From contig NC_090946.1 in assembly GCF_040807025.1 (NCBI RefSeq), forward strand, positions 4,630,001 to 4,694,000: a DNA stretch of 64,000 nt, in the 5' to 3' direction. Positions within the stretch are counted from its first letter, which is position 1. Every line of letters starts with the position of its first letter. Below the pieces are notes generated by a model. That model searched no databases. It saw only the letters and a program-made list of their open reading frames with translations, and was not told the DNA's origin. Positions 15,390-29,000 of this stretch are shown here, piece by piece. The translations under genes were made by a program, and so were the position numbers. The stretch is from Struthio camelus (lineage: Eukaryota > Chordata > Aves > Struthioniformes > Struthionidae).

Positions 15390-18300
15390 CTGGCAAAGAT
15401 AAAATTATCACATGAGTTTGAGAGGATATAAAACATTTAATTCACTGCCCTTTAACTTAAGTTATGTGGAGTGGTTCTTTTCGTTGAACTCACCCAATGT
15501 TCCCAATTTGGCTTTGGACAGTAAAAGGCAGTGAAGCAGATGGGTAGTTGGCAGACAGAGATAGGGTCAATTCAAACTTTGCAAAAGCTGTGGAAGTGGA
15601 GAACAAAAGCTTCACTCTGTACGAGAAATAAAAACAAATAAAATCAATACAAAATGTTCAAATGCACTATTACCTCTTTTGAATTAGGTTCCAGATGTGA
15701 AAACAAATGACATAACAGATGCAACAACCTCACTTGTTTCTAAAGAGTTCCAACATAGCCTAACCCTAACTTCATAGATAAGGTTAAAAGTACCTTTCCA
15801 CTCTGAACTGGAATACAAAACCCCAACTTTCCTCACAGATGAGGTTTCATACATAATTCACAGGAGAACCTTTCAAAAATTACGAAAAGAGAATATAGAC
15901 TAGTAACCAACAATGATTTGTAGCTAACACAAAAAGTATCTGAAACAACATTGATTCAGTTTCAATTCCATAATTCTGTTTCATAAATCCAGCACTATTT
16001 AAGTCAGGCCAAATTTCTATCTAGCCCAGTACTCTGCCTATGACAAGGTCTAGGAAAGACAGAGTTGAGTCTTACTGCAAATAAGGGATGAACTGTCACT
16101 GAGTACACAATGCTTAGGAAGTAGATGCATTGGGATCATGAAAAACAGGGCAAGCATACAGCAGGTCTTTTCTAGGTAAACATCCCACAATTTGCAACTG
16201 CCTGAGCACAAGCTGCATTGGCATCTGTTTTCCTGGCTTAACTAAACGTAGCTTTCACGGGACTTTGGGGAAGCAGTAAAAGAACACTCTTGCAAAAGGT
16301 ACTACAAATTTAGAACAAAACCTATGTGGACAGACACGGCATCAAGGCTTGCAGAGAAAGGGTTAACTGGCCACTCCTTAGGTAAGGATATACATCACTA
16401 ATAGAATAGGGATTCTGAGGTGAAATATTTATCTTGTTCCACTGGGGAATGCCACAAAACGAGGAAGTAGTATGAGAAAATGAAAACTAGAAAATTAACT
16501 AGTTTAAGCACGTTAAGCCTTCAAGGACTCTTTCTGCTTGGCTGAAGAAAACTGAAAATTAAGCCCATTATAAAAGCAACAAAGCTACAGGTAAACTCTT
16601 GGTTCTGGTTCCTCTGAATTGCTACACTCTGGCCTTAATGCTTTAGGTGAGAGATTTAAGTGAAACAGGAAAGCACCAAGTAAGGAGATATTATATAATA
16701 CTAAGGAAACTGGCTGAATCCAAGAACAGCTCAATTTCCAAGCATTTCAATATTATTGTCCAATTTTGTTTAAGAAAATACATTCTTTTAAAAATAGTTA
16801 CCCAAAATCTCAGTTTCAGGAAAACCAATTTGAAAATAGTTCAGTTTTGTGTGTGATTACCTACAGATACTTTTTGAAGGACCAGTGCAAATTACATATC
16901 AAGTTACTCACTTTGTGTCGTTGATATCTGTCTTTAGAAGATTAAATTTGCCACCCCATCTCTTCAGAAATTCAATCTCTTCTCCTAAGACCTTACAACG
17001 ACTCACAACCAAAGAGATGTCATGAAGCACCTAAGTGGGCAATCAGAAAAGCAATTACACTGGAAATCAGGCTGGTAAACCATACGACATCTTAAAATGC
17101 AGTTTACGCTAGAAAGTATACAAAAAGTGTAGTTTACCTGCTATCTCAGTTTGGATGTGGAAATGAAATTGTACGAGCATAACAACAAATAAACATTCGT
17201 TGTCCTAAGTTTCTCCCTCTAGTGTTGTCAGGAGGGGTACACAAGTACGCAGGAATGCCAGGTTTGGCTTGGCAATTTAAACCACTAATTCTTTAGGAAG
17301 CAGAATGGCATTCAGATCAGTTCTTTAGCTCCACTTGCACCAGTCACAAAAATGGATTTTAAAAATCACTAAGGCAGGCAGACATCAATACAGCAAACAC
17401 CGAAGAAACCATAGTTTAGAATCAATGTTCAAGTACAATCAAATGTTCTGAATGAATGGCAAAAGCACACTTAAATTACAGCTTTTAGGACTCCTGTCTT
17501 CTGGGACAGGTTCTTCCCCTCTCACCTCAGAATATTTATTCATTCATGAAGCTGATTTTGGTTCGCATTGATGAAGTGTTCATCAAGATGATTTTGTTCT
17601 CAACATCAGCCTTATTCTCTGTGACAGAAGAAATTCCCACTGTTCCAAAGCGCTATACGCTTTCCTAGAACATTACCTGGGGCAAGTAGTGCAGTGTGGG
17701 GCACCTTTCCTGCCAGCATCCCTGACTTTCAATAAACTGGAAGATGAGTCTTTGGACTAAACGTGAGGAAAGTGGAGCCTTTTCTTCTGTAACATAAAAG
17801 ACAAACATGTTGCTAGCAATCTTTTCAAAGCCAAGTAGTAATGCATTGGCAGATAAAACACAAATTAACAGGTATCTTCCCAAGAAGAGATAATCAGGGC
17901 AGCTATTTTCAAATTACTTGAAAAAAATCTTACCATCCAAGAGAGATTCAAAGCTCATGCTAACAATCTTTCTGCAGGGATTTTCACCGAAAACATCACC
18001 ATCTGAGAAGAAAAAAAAAAAAAGCATTTAGCAAGTAGTTATTTCCATATTTAGCTATAGAATCCTTTCAATTATTCAGTTTGAAATTTTAAACATTCAC
18101 AGCTCTTCCTCTTCAGTAACAACCGTTTAATACATACATTTCAAATTTTTATAGAAAGCACTGATATCCATATCCTAAGCTACAATTAATCACGTCGCTC
18201 AGTTTACATGCTTCCACTATATTTTGTTCTATTTCCCCTTAATGTCTTCACAGACTAAGCCTTTCTATTATATAACTATTTAACCTTTCAAATTCATAAA

Positions 18301-21300
18301 AAAAACTGTCAACTTTGCACCGTACCTATTGGTGATCCAAAGACTACTGTAAATTCAATAGAATCATAAAGAAAATTAAAGACTGCTTGCTGTTCACTCC
18401 ATTCACTAATCTCCCACTCAGTGAAGCTGAAAAGAAAAAAAAAAAAAAAGCTAAGTTTCAACCAAACAAACAAACTCAACTAAAAGATGAAGGTCAAAGT
18501 ATTAAGTGCACTTGCAGCTACTACATAATATACCAACTATCTTCTCACTTCCCAAAAGAACATAAAAATCTATGGGAAATATAAGCATAAAACTGTTGAA
18601 AGACTTGAAAAATTTTCTTAAAATGTTCATTTTGGAATATGAGGATATCAATATCCAACTGGATACAAAAAGACTGTACATGATGTGTCACTGCAAAATC
18701 CTTAATTAAAAGAATTAAAAAACTATGTGTCATACTGAAGTTCACTGAACCTTTACTGCTCATCCTAGGTTTCCTGTTGATGGGAATCCAAAGATGTGCC
18801 AAATTACATAAAAAGGAAAAACAAAACAAACAAACATTAACATACAAATGTGAGGACTCAGAACAATAAAAAAATAAAACCTGAAGGCCCTTTCCTTACT
18901 TGTATGCCTCCAGGAGTTCCTGGCAGCTTTTTTCTTTCTTCTGTAGACGGTTTATCTCAGCAAGCACTTGCTTGTTCTGAGTCTCCAGCTCCAACAGATC
19001 TCTGCCAAGATAACAACAATTACATTAGGTGCTCCTGAGAAAGCAAAGCACATTGATTAAAAAAAAGGAAAAGAAATCTCTAAAACTGAATGTGCAGTGT
19101 TTTTTTTTAAGCTTCTTAGATCCTTTTTAAGTCTTACCTTTGAAGCTCCTCTTCTTCGGCTCTGAGGGTTTCCAATTCTAGAGAAAGGAAAACAAACAAA
19201 CAAAAAAACCTATGACAGAGCAGCAGAGAAAAGCCTAACTTGCTGTGCTGTTCTTGTTCTTAGCAATATGAAAGAACCCAACCTGACGGCTGTTAATCCT
19301 ACTTGGATATAGATATATGGTCAACAAAGGTTAGTAATTTATTGAATGATCTAAGTGCTGGGTATAATAGCCAATACATACTCTTCAAGTCACACTGTTC
19401 CAAGTTCTAAATTCAATTGTTCTAGGGAAAGAAACCCAGCCCTTTTCATACTTTCATATCTATGTACTTAGTTGTACCCAATGGGGTTAAAAAAAAAAAA
19501 AAGTTTTTGCATTCATATCACACTTAAAGATGGAGGGGAGAGAGGGAGGGAAGCAGTGCAGAGCATCACCATATCTAAAATTTCTGAAGAAAAGCAGTTC
19601 AGTTGGTACCATTACCTTCCTCTAAATTTCTCCCTTTGGACTCCTGTTCTGCCATTTCATCATTGCAGTCTGCTTCACATTCCTCCCAGTCAGAATCTAC
19701 GGGAGAGAAATGTCCGAAGATTCCATTTTATTTGTCTCTGGGTTCTATAATTCTCAGAATTTGAAAACTAGCTAAGAGAAAACGTACAAGAAGCCAGGAA
19801 GGGTATCTATCAAATCCTCAGAAAGTACTAGATAATGATTAAAACTCATCTTATGATACAATTTCAAAGCTGATAAATGGAAATCAAATTGCACTGTAAA
19901 GCACTGAAAGAATATTCATTAGAAACAAACAAACAAAAAAAATACACAGAACATTGCTATGCTGCAGTCCCAAGTACTGACGGTAAGCCTGTGTGACCAT
20001 TGCTGAACAAGTTTTAACCACCCAGCTTTGATACTGAAAACAGTACATTCCTGGAGCACAAAGCTGAGCTTTGACTATCTGCCAGGGTCACTGGCAGGTT
20101 TTGCAGCCATTTTGAACTATGCGCTGCCAGTAGCTGTACTAGTGGATTTAGCCAACCAGGTTACATGTTCACAGGCTACAATTACAATTCTGTATTTCAG
20201 TGCAGATACGCTCCTAGTCTTTGCATGGTGTGTAAGAAATTCCTGTAAGACGAGTTTGCAGTCATGAATGAAGCTGATTAAACCTAACAAGTTACTTGTA
20301 ACACAGGAATTTTTAAATTCCAAGCAAGTACCAAACACAAGATCTTGAAGTCATCATTTAAATAGCAGCTCTACAGAAAAACAGAGAGACTGAAACAGAA
20401 AGCAGCAGATCAGTCACTGGTTGGGAAACACTTACCTGCTTCCAGAGCAGCAAGACAGCTATCTGCCTCCTTGAGAATTTCATCCACTTTTGCTATTCTT
20501 GACTGTAGTTTCTCCCATTGTTCCTAAGATGCAAAAATGGGACTATTTTGCAATGTGCTTTTACACAAGTCAATGGCATTTTTAAAAAATCTGCATGTCT
20601 TCTGGGACCACCACATGGATCTTTGCTTGCTAAGAGATTAATTAAAGGAGCTGATGCAATCTGTCATTAGAATGAAGAGGTAGACTGAGAGACATTAAGG
20701 CAGTAACATAAGAAAGTACATGAGAAAGCACAGGATATTTAACAATCTTTCTAATCACTTTTCTTGTAAAGGGATTAGATGAGACATGTAGCTAAATAAA
20801 TTTCTCAAACTTTTAGCATGTGCAAGTTTCTGGTATCTATCACAATACATTATTTTGCATTTACTTGTTAGGTATTAATACTGACACATTACTACAGTCT
20901 AAAGAGCTTGTTTCTTATAGCATTTCCCGTAACACTCCTGTTTTTCCCTACTTTGTAACTTCCCTGGACAAAACCCTTAGGCAGAAGGTTCCTATAGCAT
21001 AAGTGCAAGAAAGGAGTCACTGTCCTAATGTGTTTTACATTTGCATATCAATAAAAGGGAAATATGTTTAATAAGAAGGAAACTATCAAGAGAATGCACA
21101 CTTGCATACAATAATTATGCTTCTACACTTGATGGTTGTGGCTTATACTATTTTAAACATGGATGAAATATGGTAGAAATTCCTCTTACAAACCTAACCC
21201 TCTGCTGTCACCTGGCACATTACCTGTGAGCTCTGCAGCAATTTGCTATACAGTGTCACTTTCCCATTGTGAGCCAGAATTTTACTTTCCTTGGTGAAAT

Positions 21301-24300
21301 AGGATTTCATTTTGTTCAATTCTGCTCCAAAGCTCTTCAGCTGTAATGAATGGAAAATACAGACGATAAAGCAAACAAGAATGTGAAACAAAGATTGTCC
21401 AATCAACCTTTTAGATTCTTCTTCCCTTCTCTGCTGCCACTCCTCCTACCCTCATGTCCCATTTCTCTAGCAGCAATATTACGTGACAGTTGCAAATGAA
21501 ATCAAATTTCAATTCAGACAATCCCTAAACAGTCAACTACAAAAGCAATAGGTTTTCTTAGCAAAGATCCAACAGAATACCCTTTATTCAAATAGGGTGC
21601 AGCACAGAGAAATAGCATCAGATTTTAACAGCTCAAACAACTAAAGTAAAGATGCTTTCGGCACATGACAGAGCAGCTTCAGTATGTCAGATGCCTCTTG
21701 TCCCAGTTATTCAAGACAATTAGAACACTGTCCCATTAGGGTTAAGGAGGCTCACTGAAATGCTTACAGGAGTCCAGGCAATGCCCAAAGCAAGTGAAAT
21801 AAACTAAAAAAAGGTCACCTGTCTTAACAGATTATAGCTACAGATTACATCATTCAAAATTGTCTCTGATAGGGTCAATCCAGAGGCTGCAGAGGAAAGT
21901 ACAGAGAACTTTTTTCTAGACTATTTTAGATCTGCCTATTTCTACTAGGTAGTACTATTCTAATCTGAATATGTAGAGTTTTGCTTCATAACTTTTGAAA
22001 TTCGTTATCCTTAGCCAAAGGTTCCAGGTGCTTTTATTGTTCATAACTACATTCTTCCTAAATCCAATTACTATCCTATCCTCAGTGATGTCCTATACCA
22101 CAGAGGTCTGCAATCTAATTAAGAACTATGAAAAATAATCTTTTATCAATTTAGACTTTTTATTTTCATTGAATAGGCCTTTATTCTGGCCATTAAAACC
22201 AAGGAGAACAGAATCTTTTATTTACCTTCTCAATACTGTTTGGGGTATTTTATAATGTTTCTTGTTTTTAGATGCAAATGTTTTTGGAGTGCTTTTTGGT
22301 GCCCATTATCATTAGCATTCTTCTTTAAATACCCTCTGGCCTCACCATCTTCTGTTCTGGTACACAGCATCAGGGCTGAACCCCAAATTTTACATGCAGA
22401 GCAGCTTTATGTAACCACACATATCTTCTGTGCGTTATATGTCTTACCATTTTGCATACCTTTCTGAATTAAACGTGCATTTAAGGTAATGGACAATTCT
22501 GCTCCAATGATGAATCTACAGAGCCCTTACAGTAATAGTAGCTCATTTTTTTCCTTCCAATATTGCATTGTTTGCTTAGGCCCCTCTGAAATTCCTCTCC
22601 TCTTTTCTGTCTCCAACTAACTTAAATTGTCAATTTCAAGTTTTTCTGTTTTATAGCAACATATACCCTCTAGCATGTTAGAAAGGACACATGTCCTTGC
22701 CCTCAAGCCTTCTGCTGTATTAGACAGTAATACTTTAGTCCAACTCTCATAGAGGTCTTTCATCCACAAAATACTTTGCCTTGTATCTCCTGCCTACCTG
22801 CTGTTATTCGATGACCATTCGGGTTCTTATTTTATCTGAATGCCTAAATTAACCTTACTTCTTCATTAGGCAAGAGGCAATATTATTTCTTCATGCAATA
22901 TTACCTCTTCATCAGAGCAGGTTCTCATCACTTCCCACAAACTCTTATTCACGTTTACCAAGAGTTGATCCTGGACACTTGCATATGGTTTCAATCTGAA
23001 AAGTGAAGAATAATGAGAGCGAGAGCGAAGCAGCTTGTTGCAACTGCACTGGAAACATAAATAAGCACATTGGTGTTTGTGCACTTCATTCTTCTGCTCT
23101 AATTAGAACAAGAAAATGTGAATATTTTCATTTAGTAGGGTCTTACATCTTAAAGAGACCCTCCAAAGCCTTGATTATGTGGGGGCCATGTTTGTTAAAC
23201 TGTAATACATGATGCAATGTTCCCTTTCTATAGTCTTTTTGTCAAGGGCAGCTCTGAACACAAGGTTGAGAGTTAGAGGAATGATGAAATAGAAAGTGAG
23301 GGTAGTAATGGGGCTGGAAAAAAAATCTTACTATTGATTTTGCATTTTATCACAAATTTTGATTTAGCGCTTAAATTGTAGCAGACATAATGAATCAGAC
23401 TAGAAGTATCCACCAGATGAGAAAATAAACCATGATTAACTATTTCAGTCTAATAAATAATGAAAAATTAGAGCAAACAACAACAGATAGTAATCTGTTA
23501 CAACTCTGCTTCCTATATTTGATCATTTTTTGATAGAAAGTTTTACTCTAACTCATCTGATGTGCAACTGAAACGTAATATTAGTAAGAAATAAATTATT
23601 TGAAGAAAAAAAACAATAACAAACCAAATTTTATTATCTCCATAAAAACAACTCTTCAAGATTTTGCCCTATAAGCATATAATAAACTGGGTACTAGCAT
23701 AAAGTAGGCTACCTATCACTTTCTGTTTTTTCCCCCAAGAGCAATGTATTAACTTTCTTCAGGCCATTCTGCATGCAACCTGAGCTGAAAAAATAAAATT
23801 ACTAGCATATTCAGTAAATGAAAAAACAGACTTACTCCTCTATCATCTGAGAAAGGACCTGGCAATCTTCTTCATAAATACGCAGCTTGGGGCGATACAC
23901 ATATTGGCTGAAAATCAAGTCTTCTGGAGTAGGTGGTGTGCTCATTGCATACTGGGGGAAAACAAAGAGGGATAAAATTTTGGAGGAAAAGAATAAAAGA
24001 TGCATTCTTTTCAGAAACACTAGCCTCCAATCAATTCATATACAGAAGCCAGCAAGAGACTTGGAATATTTATTTTGCAGAACAGAAAAAAACTAATGGA
24101 GGCAGCCTGACCTACTAAAACCATTTTCTTCATTGTGGACTTGTCTTGTTTCATTCTGAGCTGCGTTAATAACACAGCCTTAAATAATTCATTTCATTTT
24201 TATGCCTCGTATTTCCTCACGTTTAAATATGGACTTCGTGTTGGGACATATGCCTCATCGCTGTTCCTCAAAAAACTAAATTGAGAGTGATCAACTTCCT

Positions 24301-25989
24301 TAAATGAAGACCTAAGAAATAGGTGTACATTATCCAGCTAACAAGAATGCTCTAGAATAAAACAAGATAACTATACTTGATTCAGAATCTGAGCTCCCAA
24401 TTTTCAACAAGTCTTAGGCAGAGCCAATAAATAGGACGGGAGTATTTCTGATAGTTACCCACGTATTTAAGCACATAGATTATTTATGCTAATTTCATCC
24501 CTTCAGAGAAAGCTTTCAGTTTTCTTATCAGTGATCAGACACTATAGAATGGCATCTGAGTTTTTGTAGGCTTGCTCAATATTTAGACACAGCTCAGTAT
24601 AAATACATTTGCCTAATCTAATCTAAACTGTAAGATATTTTTGTTTAAAGAGCTACCCAAGAGATTTAAAAACCAAAAGGAAAGCAATTTAATCAATACA
24701 ATTTGTATTCATTTAGCTATCTTTTTATCAGTTTATTCTTCTATATCAGAATTTTAAAGAACTTAAAAATTGACAGACTTTTTACATGAAGAGACTCAAC
24801 TCTTACGTGATCCTCACAGTTCCTTTCTCCCCTCAGCTTTTCAACCTTTCTCTTTAAACCTTGACACGGAACAAATAATACTTTTCCTGAGAAGACAGAG
24901 GACCATACCCTAAAGACCTCACAACCACCGTGTAATGAGCATAGCTTTCTTTGGAGGCATGTTCACCATTAATCACAGTTTGATCCATAATTTAAGAACT
25001 CTTTTGATCTCCTTGGTCTTGCTAAGTTGACTCACAGGTATTTTCTTCAGTTAGCAATGAAGGAAATGAACTATTATAGTGAACTATAGTGAACTATTTC
25101 ACTATTACATTTGTAACATACAGACATACTGAAAATCCCTGTCAAAAGAAAGGTCACACCACGCATTCATTCCTTTTAGAGAAGGAAGAACGAATATCAT
25201 TAGGACCTATTTAACATTGAACACAGTACTGGAAAGTTTTCCAGTACTGTAGAATAAGTATTGGCACTGAAGAATCTGCTACTTCTCAATTATGCAGAAT
25301 CTGCTTAGTTTTTTCCACTTTCCAGGATAGCTACTCTAAAGTCCCTGGCACACTGTTTACCATGACAGCAGAAATTGTACTAAGTTGCAGGAAATGGAAA
25401 TATTTGCGCTAATTCCCCATATACTTTGCTAAATAAATGCTACGCATTGCTGTTTTACAAATCAAACATTTTCTCTGTGTAAAACTTGAAATTTTTCCAT
25501 GTCAGCATAACACCTGCGTGTGGAAAACTAAACAGCTAATTCACAGCACTTTATTACATAATCTTTTAAGGAGTGGTACTTGTTTGTGAAATCTGGGTAG
25601 ATTAGAGAGAATAATTCCAGCATCCAGTTAGAAATTCAGTTTGCTACATAAATGTGTACAAATAAGTCTGAAATGCTAGTCTTCCAAGAGCTTAAGGTAC
25701 CTTTACTGAAACCAAGTACTGGCATAAAACTGTAAAATGTAAAAAATCAAACTGATTGGAAACACATATGCTATTAAAATACTGTACTAGGGCAGTTTTC
25801 TTCTCAAGTTAGAGGAAAAAAAATCAGAGAACGTCTTTTACCAATTTTTGAAAGTAAAGAGTTACAACTCAAGTTTGTGCAAAAATTCATACTTCGAATA
25901 CTTTCAGATTTGCAGTACAACATATAGATTATAGTGCTTATCCAAAGCCAAGGAGAGATTAAAAAAATTTAAAAAAAAAAAAAAGAGGG

Positions 25990-26030
<41 letters not shown>

Positions 26031-29000
26031 AGAGAATGAGAGAGAACAAACAAACTTCAGTAACTTGTTTAAAGATTTGCATAGCAAAGCTGACTGTCCT
26101 TGAAGATTCCTCTACTGTACTGCTGGAAGCCTGAAACAGACACTGTAATAAGGAAACAGTCTTAACTGGAGTTGCTGGATGAAATACTGGAAAGTTGAAA
26201 CACTCTGAAATTAAGCACGGTTCTTTCGATTAGGACAGTTTTTCCTGACGCTTTTCTTCCTCCTCCCCTCCCAAAACAGGAGAACTTAATTCTAGGTATA
26301 GAGTAAACTTAGCTGGAAGAAAGGGTCCTCATAATTGTGTGCAGACTGAAGCAATTCAGATACTAAACGAACAAAACCATGTTACAACTAAAGATAAGTA
26401 AGGTTTTTCCATAAATATCAAAATACTTTCAGAAACCAAGGACCAAAAGAGATATCAGAGGAAAATGTGGTAAAAAGTACCAGAATTGCTAAGGCAAAAA
26501 GGAAAACAAACTTCTTCTGGTGTTTGCTGTTATACATATGCTGTTATACTGTGAAGAGCAGAACTCAAAGTTACTGTTTTAACAAGAACAAACTGAATAT
26601 CAACCTTACGTTCCATTTACAGAATAAGAATGGGTTAAGCTATGGGTGAAGGGTTAAAGATAGTCTTAAGATTTAAGGTTTACAGCAAGAAATCCTGCTT
26701 TCAGAATTAAGTTCAGAATTAAGTTGCATGAGATGGATGAATAAAGGGCATCCCCCTGTCCCAAAATTGCCTCTCAAGAAAATCCCAACCTTCATTTCAT
26801 AGTTACCCCTTGCCCTGTTTTCAGGGTGACTGTACAGTAAGTAAGATTACTGCCTCATGCAGACTTATATACTGATCAAAGAATAGGGCAAATATGAAGT
26901 ACTTCATAAAGAGATTGAAATCTGTTCTACTTTTCAATAACGAGATAAAAATCCCATTAGACTTAATCAGAGGTGAACAGCAAAGAGAAAAGAGGAAGCA
27001 TCTGTTTGTTTAACAGGTTTGCTAAGGTGGAACTGACTTCTGTCTTGACTCATTTAATGGCCTTTAATCCAGATCAGTTAAAAACCAAAACAAGACAAAG
27101 AGGAATACAATTTAAGGTCAATGATACTATGCATTTGAGAGGACAGATACTCACATTGGCTGGAAGATGGCTCTGCCGGGGCTTCTGAATTGGAATATGG
27201 ACTTGGAGAAGCGTAAAAAACTCCCCAACTGTGATAACACCATTCTGAAATTTCTGCAAAGGTCAGTACAAACATAAAGATAAATACATTCTTTAAATAA
27301 GAATGCTTACTTGCATACACACACACAGATATTATTCCTGTTATGAAAAGAAGTTGGTATCTCTCAGCTATTTACATACCTCCCATAAATTATCTTCACA
27401 AATGCTATCTGTGAGAAGCTGAGACTCCATGTGACTGCTTCGCTGAACTAGACAAAAAGGAGATTGCTGTAGTTATAAATATGTATATGGAAATATGAAC
27501 ATAAAGTCATTAGCTCAGGGGAAAAAAAAAGCAATTTTAATGTAGCATTTGACCTTTATGTATGCCTCCAGTGCTGAATGAAGTTACTGAGGAAACAACT
27601 ACTCGGGATTCAGTTGACAAATAAAGAGGATTAGATCAAAAACGTAATGCTGGAATATAAATTGTGTCAGATTAGTAATGAAATAAGAGTTCACTTTTCT
27701 AAGGGTGAAAACCATGACTAACGAACTAAACAATAATAAATTGTTTTGTCTCTGTCTGAGAAACAGACTCCAATTAATTCATGTAGGGCCTCTTAAGTAG
27801 ATAGAGACCAAACAGCACCTGAGCTGCCAGAAGCTTTCAAGGTAAAAACATTGCTTTCAAGTTCTGAACCAGCAAGAGCTAGTTTCTCACTAAAAGGAAA
27901 AAGTCCAGCTTCTACTGGATAAGGTAGACATTTTCATGGCTGCAGGGGCAAAATTGGAAATTGTTTTGTAAAAGGAAGGTAAGACATCATTGATCAGGTG
28001 AGTGGCAGAATTGTGCCTCATTGTGAGGTATCAACTAATTGGCAAGAACTAAAACATGCAGGCCAATTCCATTTAAAGCGAGGTGGATGCCCCTGCAGCG
28101 CACTCAGAGGACTCTCTTTCCAAGAGTGCAGTGCTGAGACATGCAGATTGATTCTGCATAGAACCAGCCTAAGACAGTCAAGCAGGGTTTGAGCAGGGGC
28201 TTTGAACTGTGCTAAAGTACGTAAACTGCGTCTCCAGCCCATCCTCCCTCCTTGGAAACACAGCTGCTCTTTGGTTCTGCCACTCTCTTTCTCCCCATCT
28301 CAGGTTTCCTAGAATGGCTTGGCTTCTTGAACAGCCAGAACATAACCAGCTGGGCAGGAAGCCATAACACATACATTTAAGTCCTTCAGCTGACCAAAAA
28401 AAAAATCCCCAATAACACAACGATGTTAACTTTCCAAGATGAAATACATGCTACAAAGATGCTCTGACTTCATTAAGCCAAAAGAACTAAGGAGTTTTGA
28501 GATAATTACTATGAATAAAGTCTTACTAGTTAATTCTGTGTCAGCCTTAACAGAATCCAGAGAGCTGCTGGTGTTGGCCTGAGTACAATCAGGGCTTTTA
28601 GGTGACTGATTTGGAGGATCTTCACCTTCATGAATTTCTACCTGGCTTTGAGAGACAGTGCCAAAGGTAACCTAAAATTAAGTAAGTTAAAAAGAAAAAA
28701 GAAAACAAAAATAAATTAGCATAGTTATATGAAAAAATACAAGAATAGTATTTGTAACCAGCTATATAAACAGTAGCTGCTTGTTTCATATTTTGTTTCA
28801 ATTGTTCCATTTTTAGCATTTAACATTCCAATCAGCATGACAAACCAGTATATGGCTACTCAAGCCATTTCCTAGCCTGGCTTATAGGACGTGAAGCTCC
28901 AAAATCTTTCATTCGTTTCTCAGTCAGAGTAGTAGCCATCTCAGCACTTTTCCCCAGCTTTTGGAACTAGAAAGTTTCTACTGATTATGATGAAAATTAT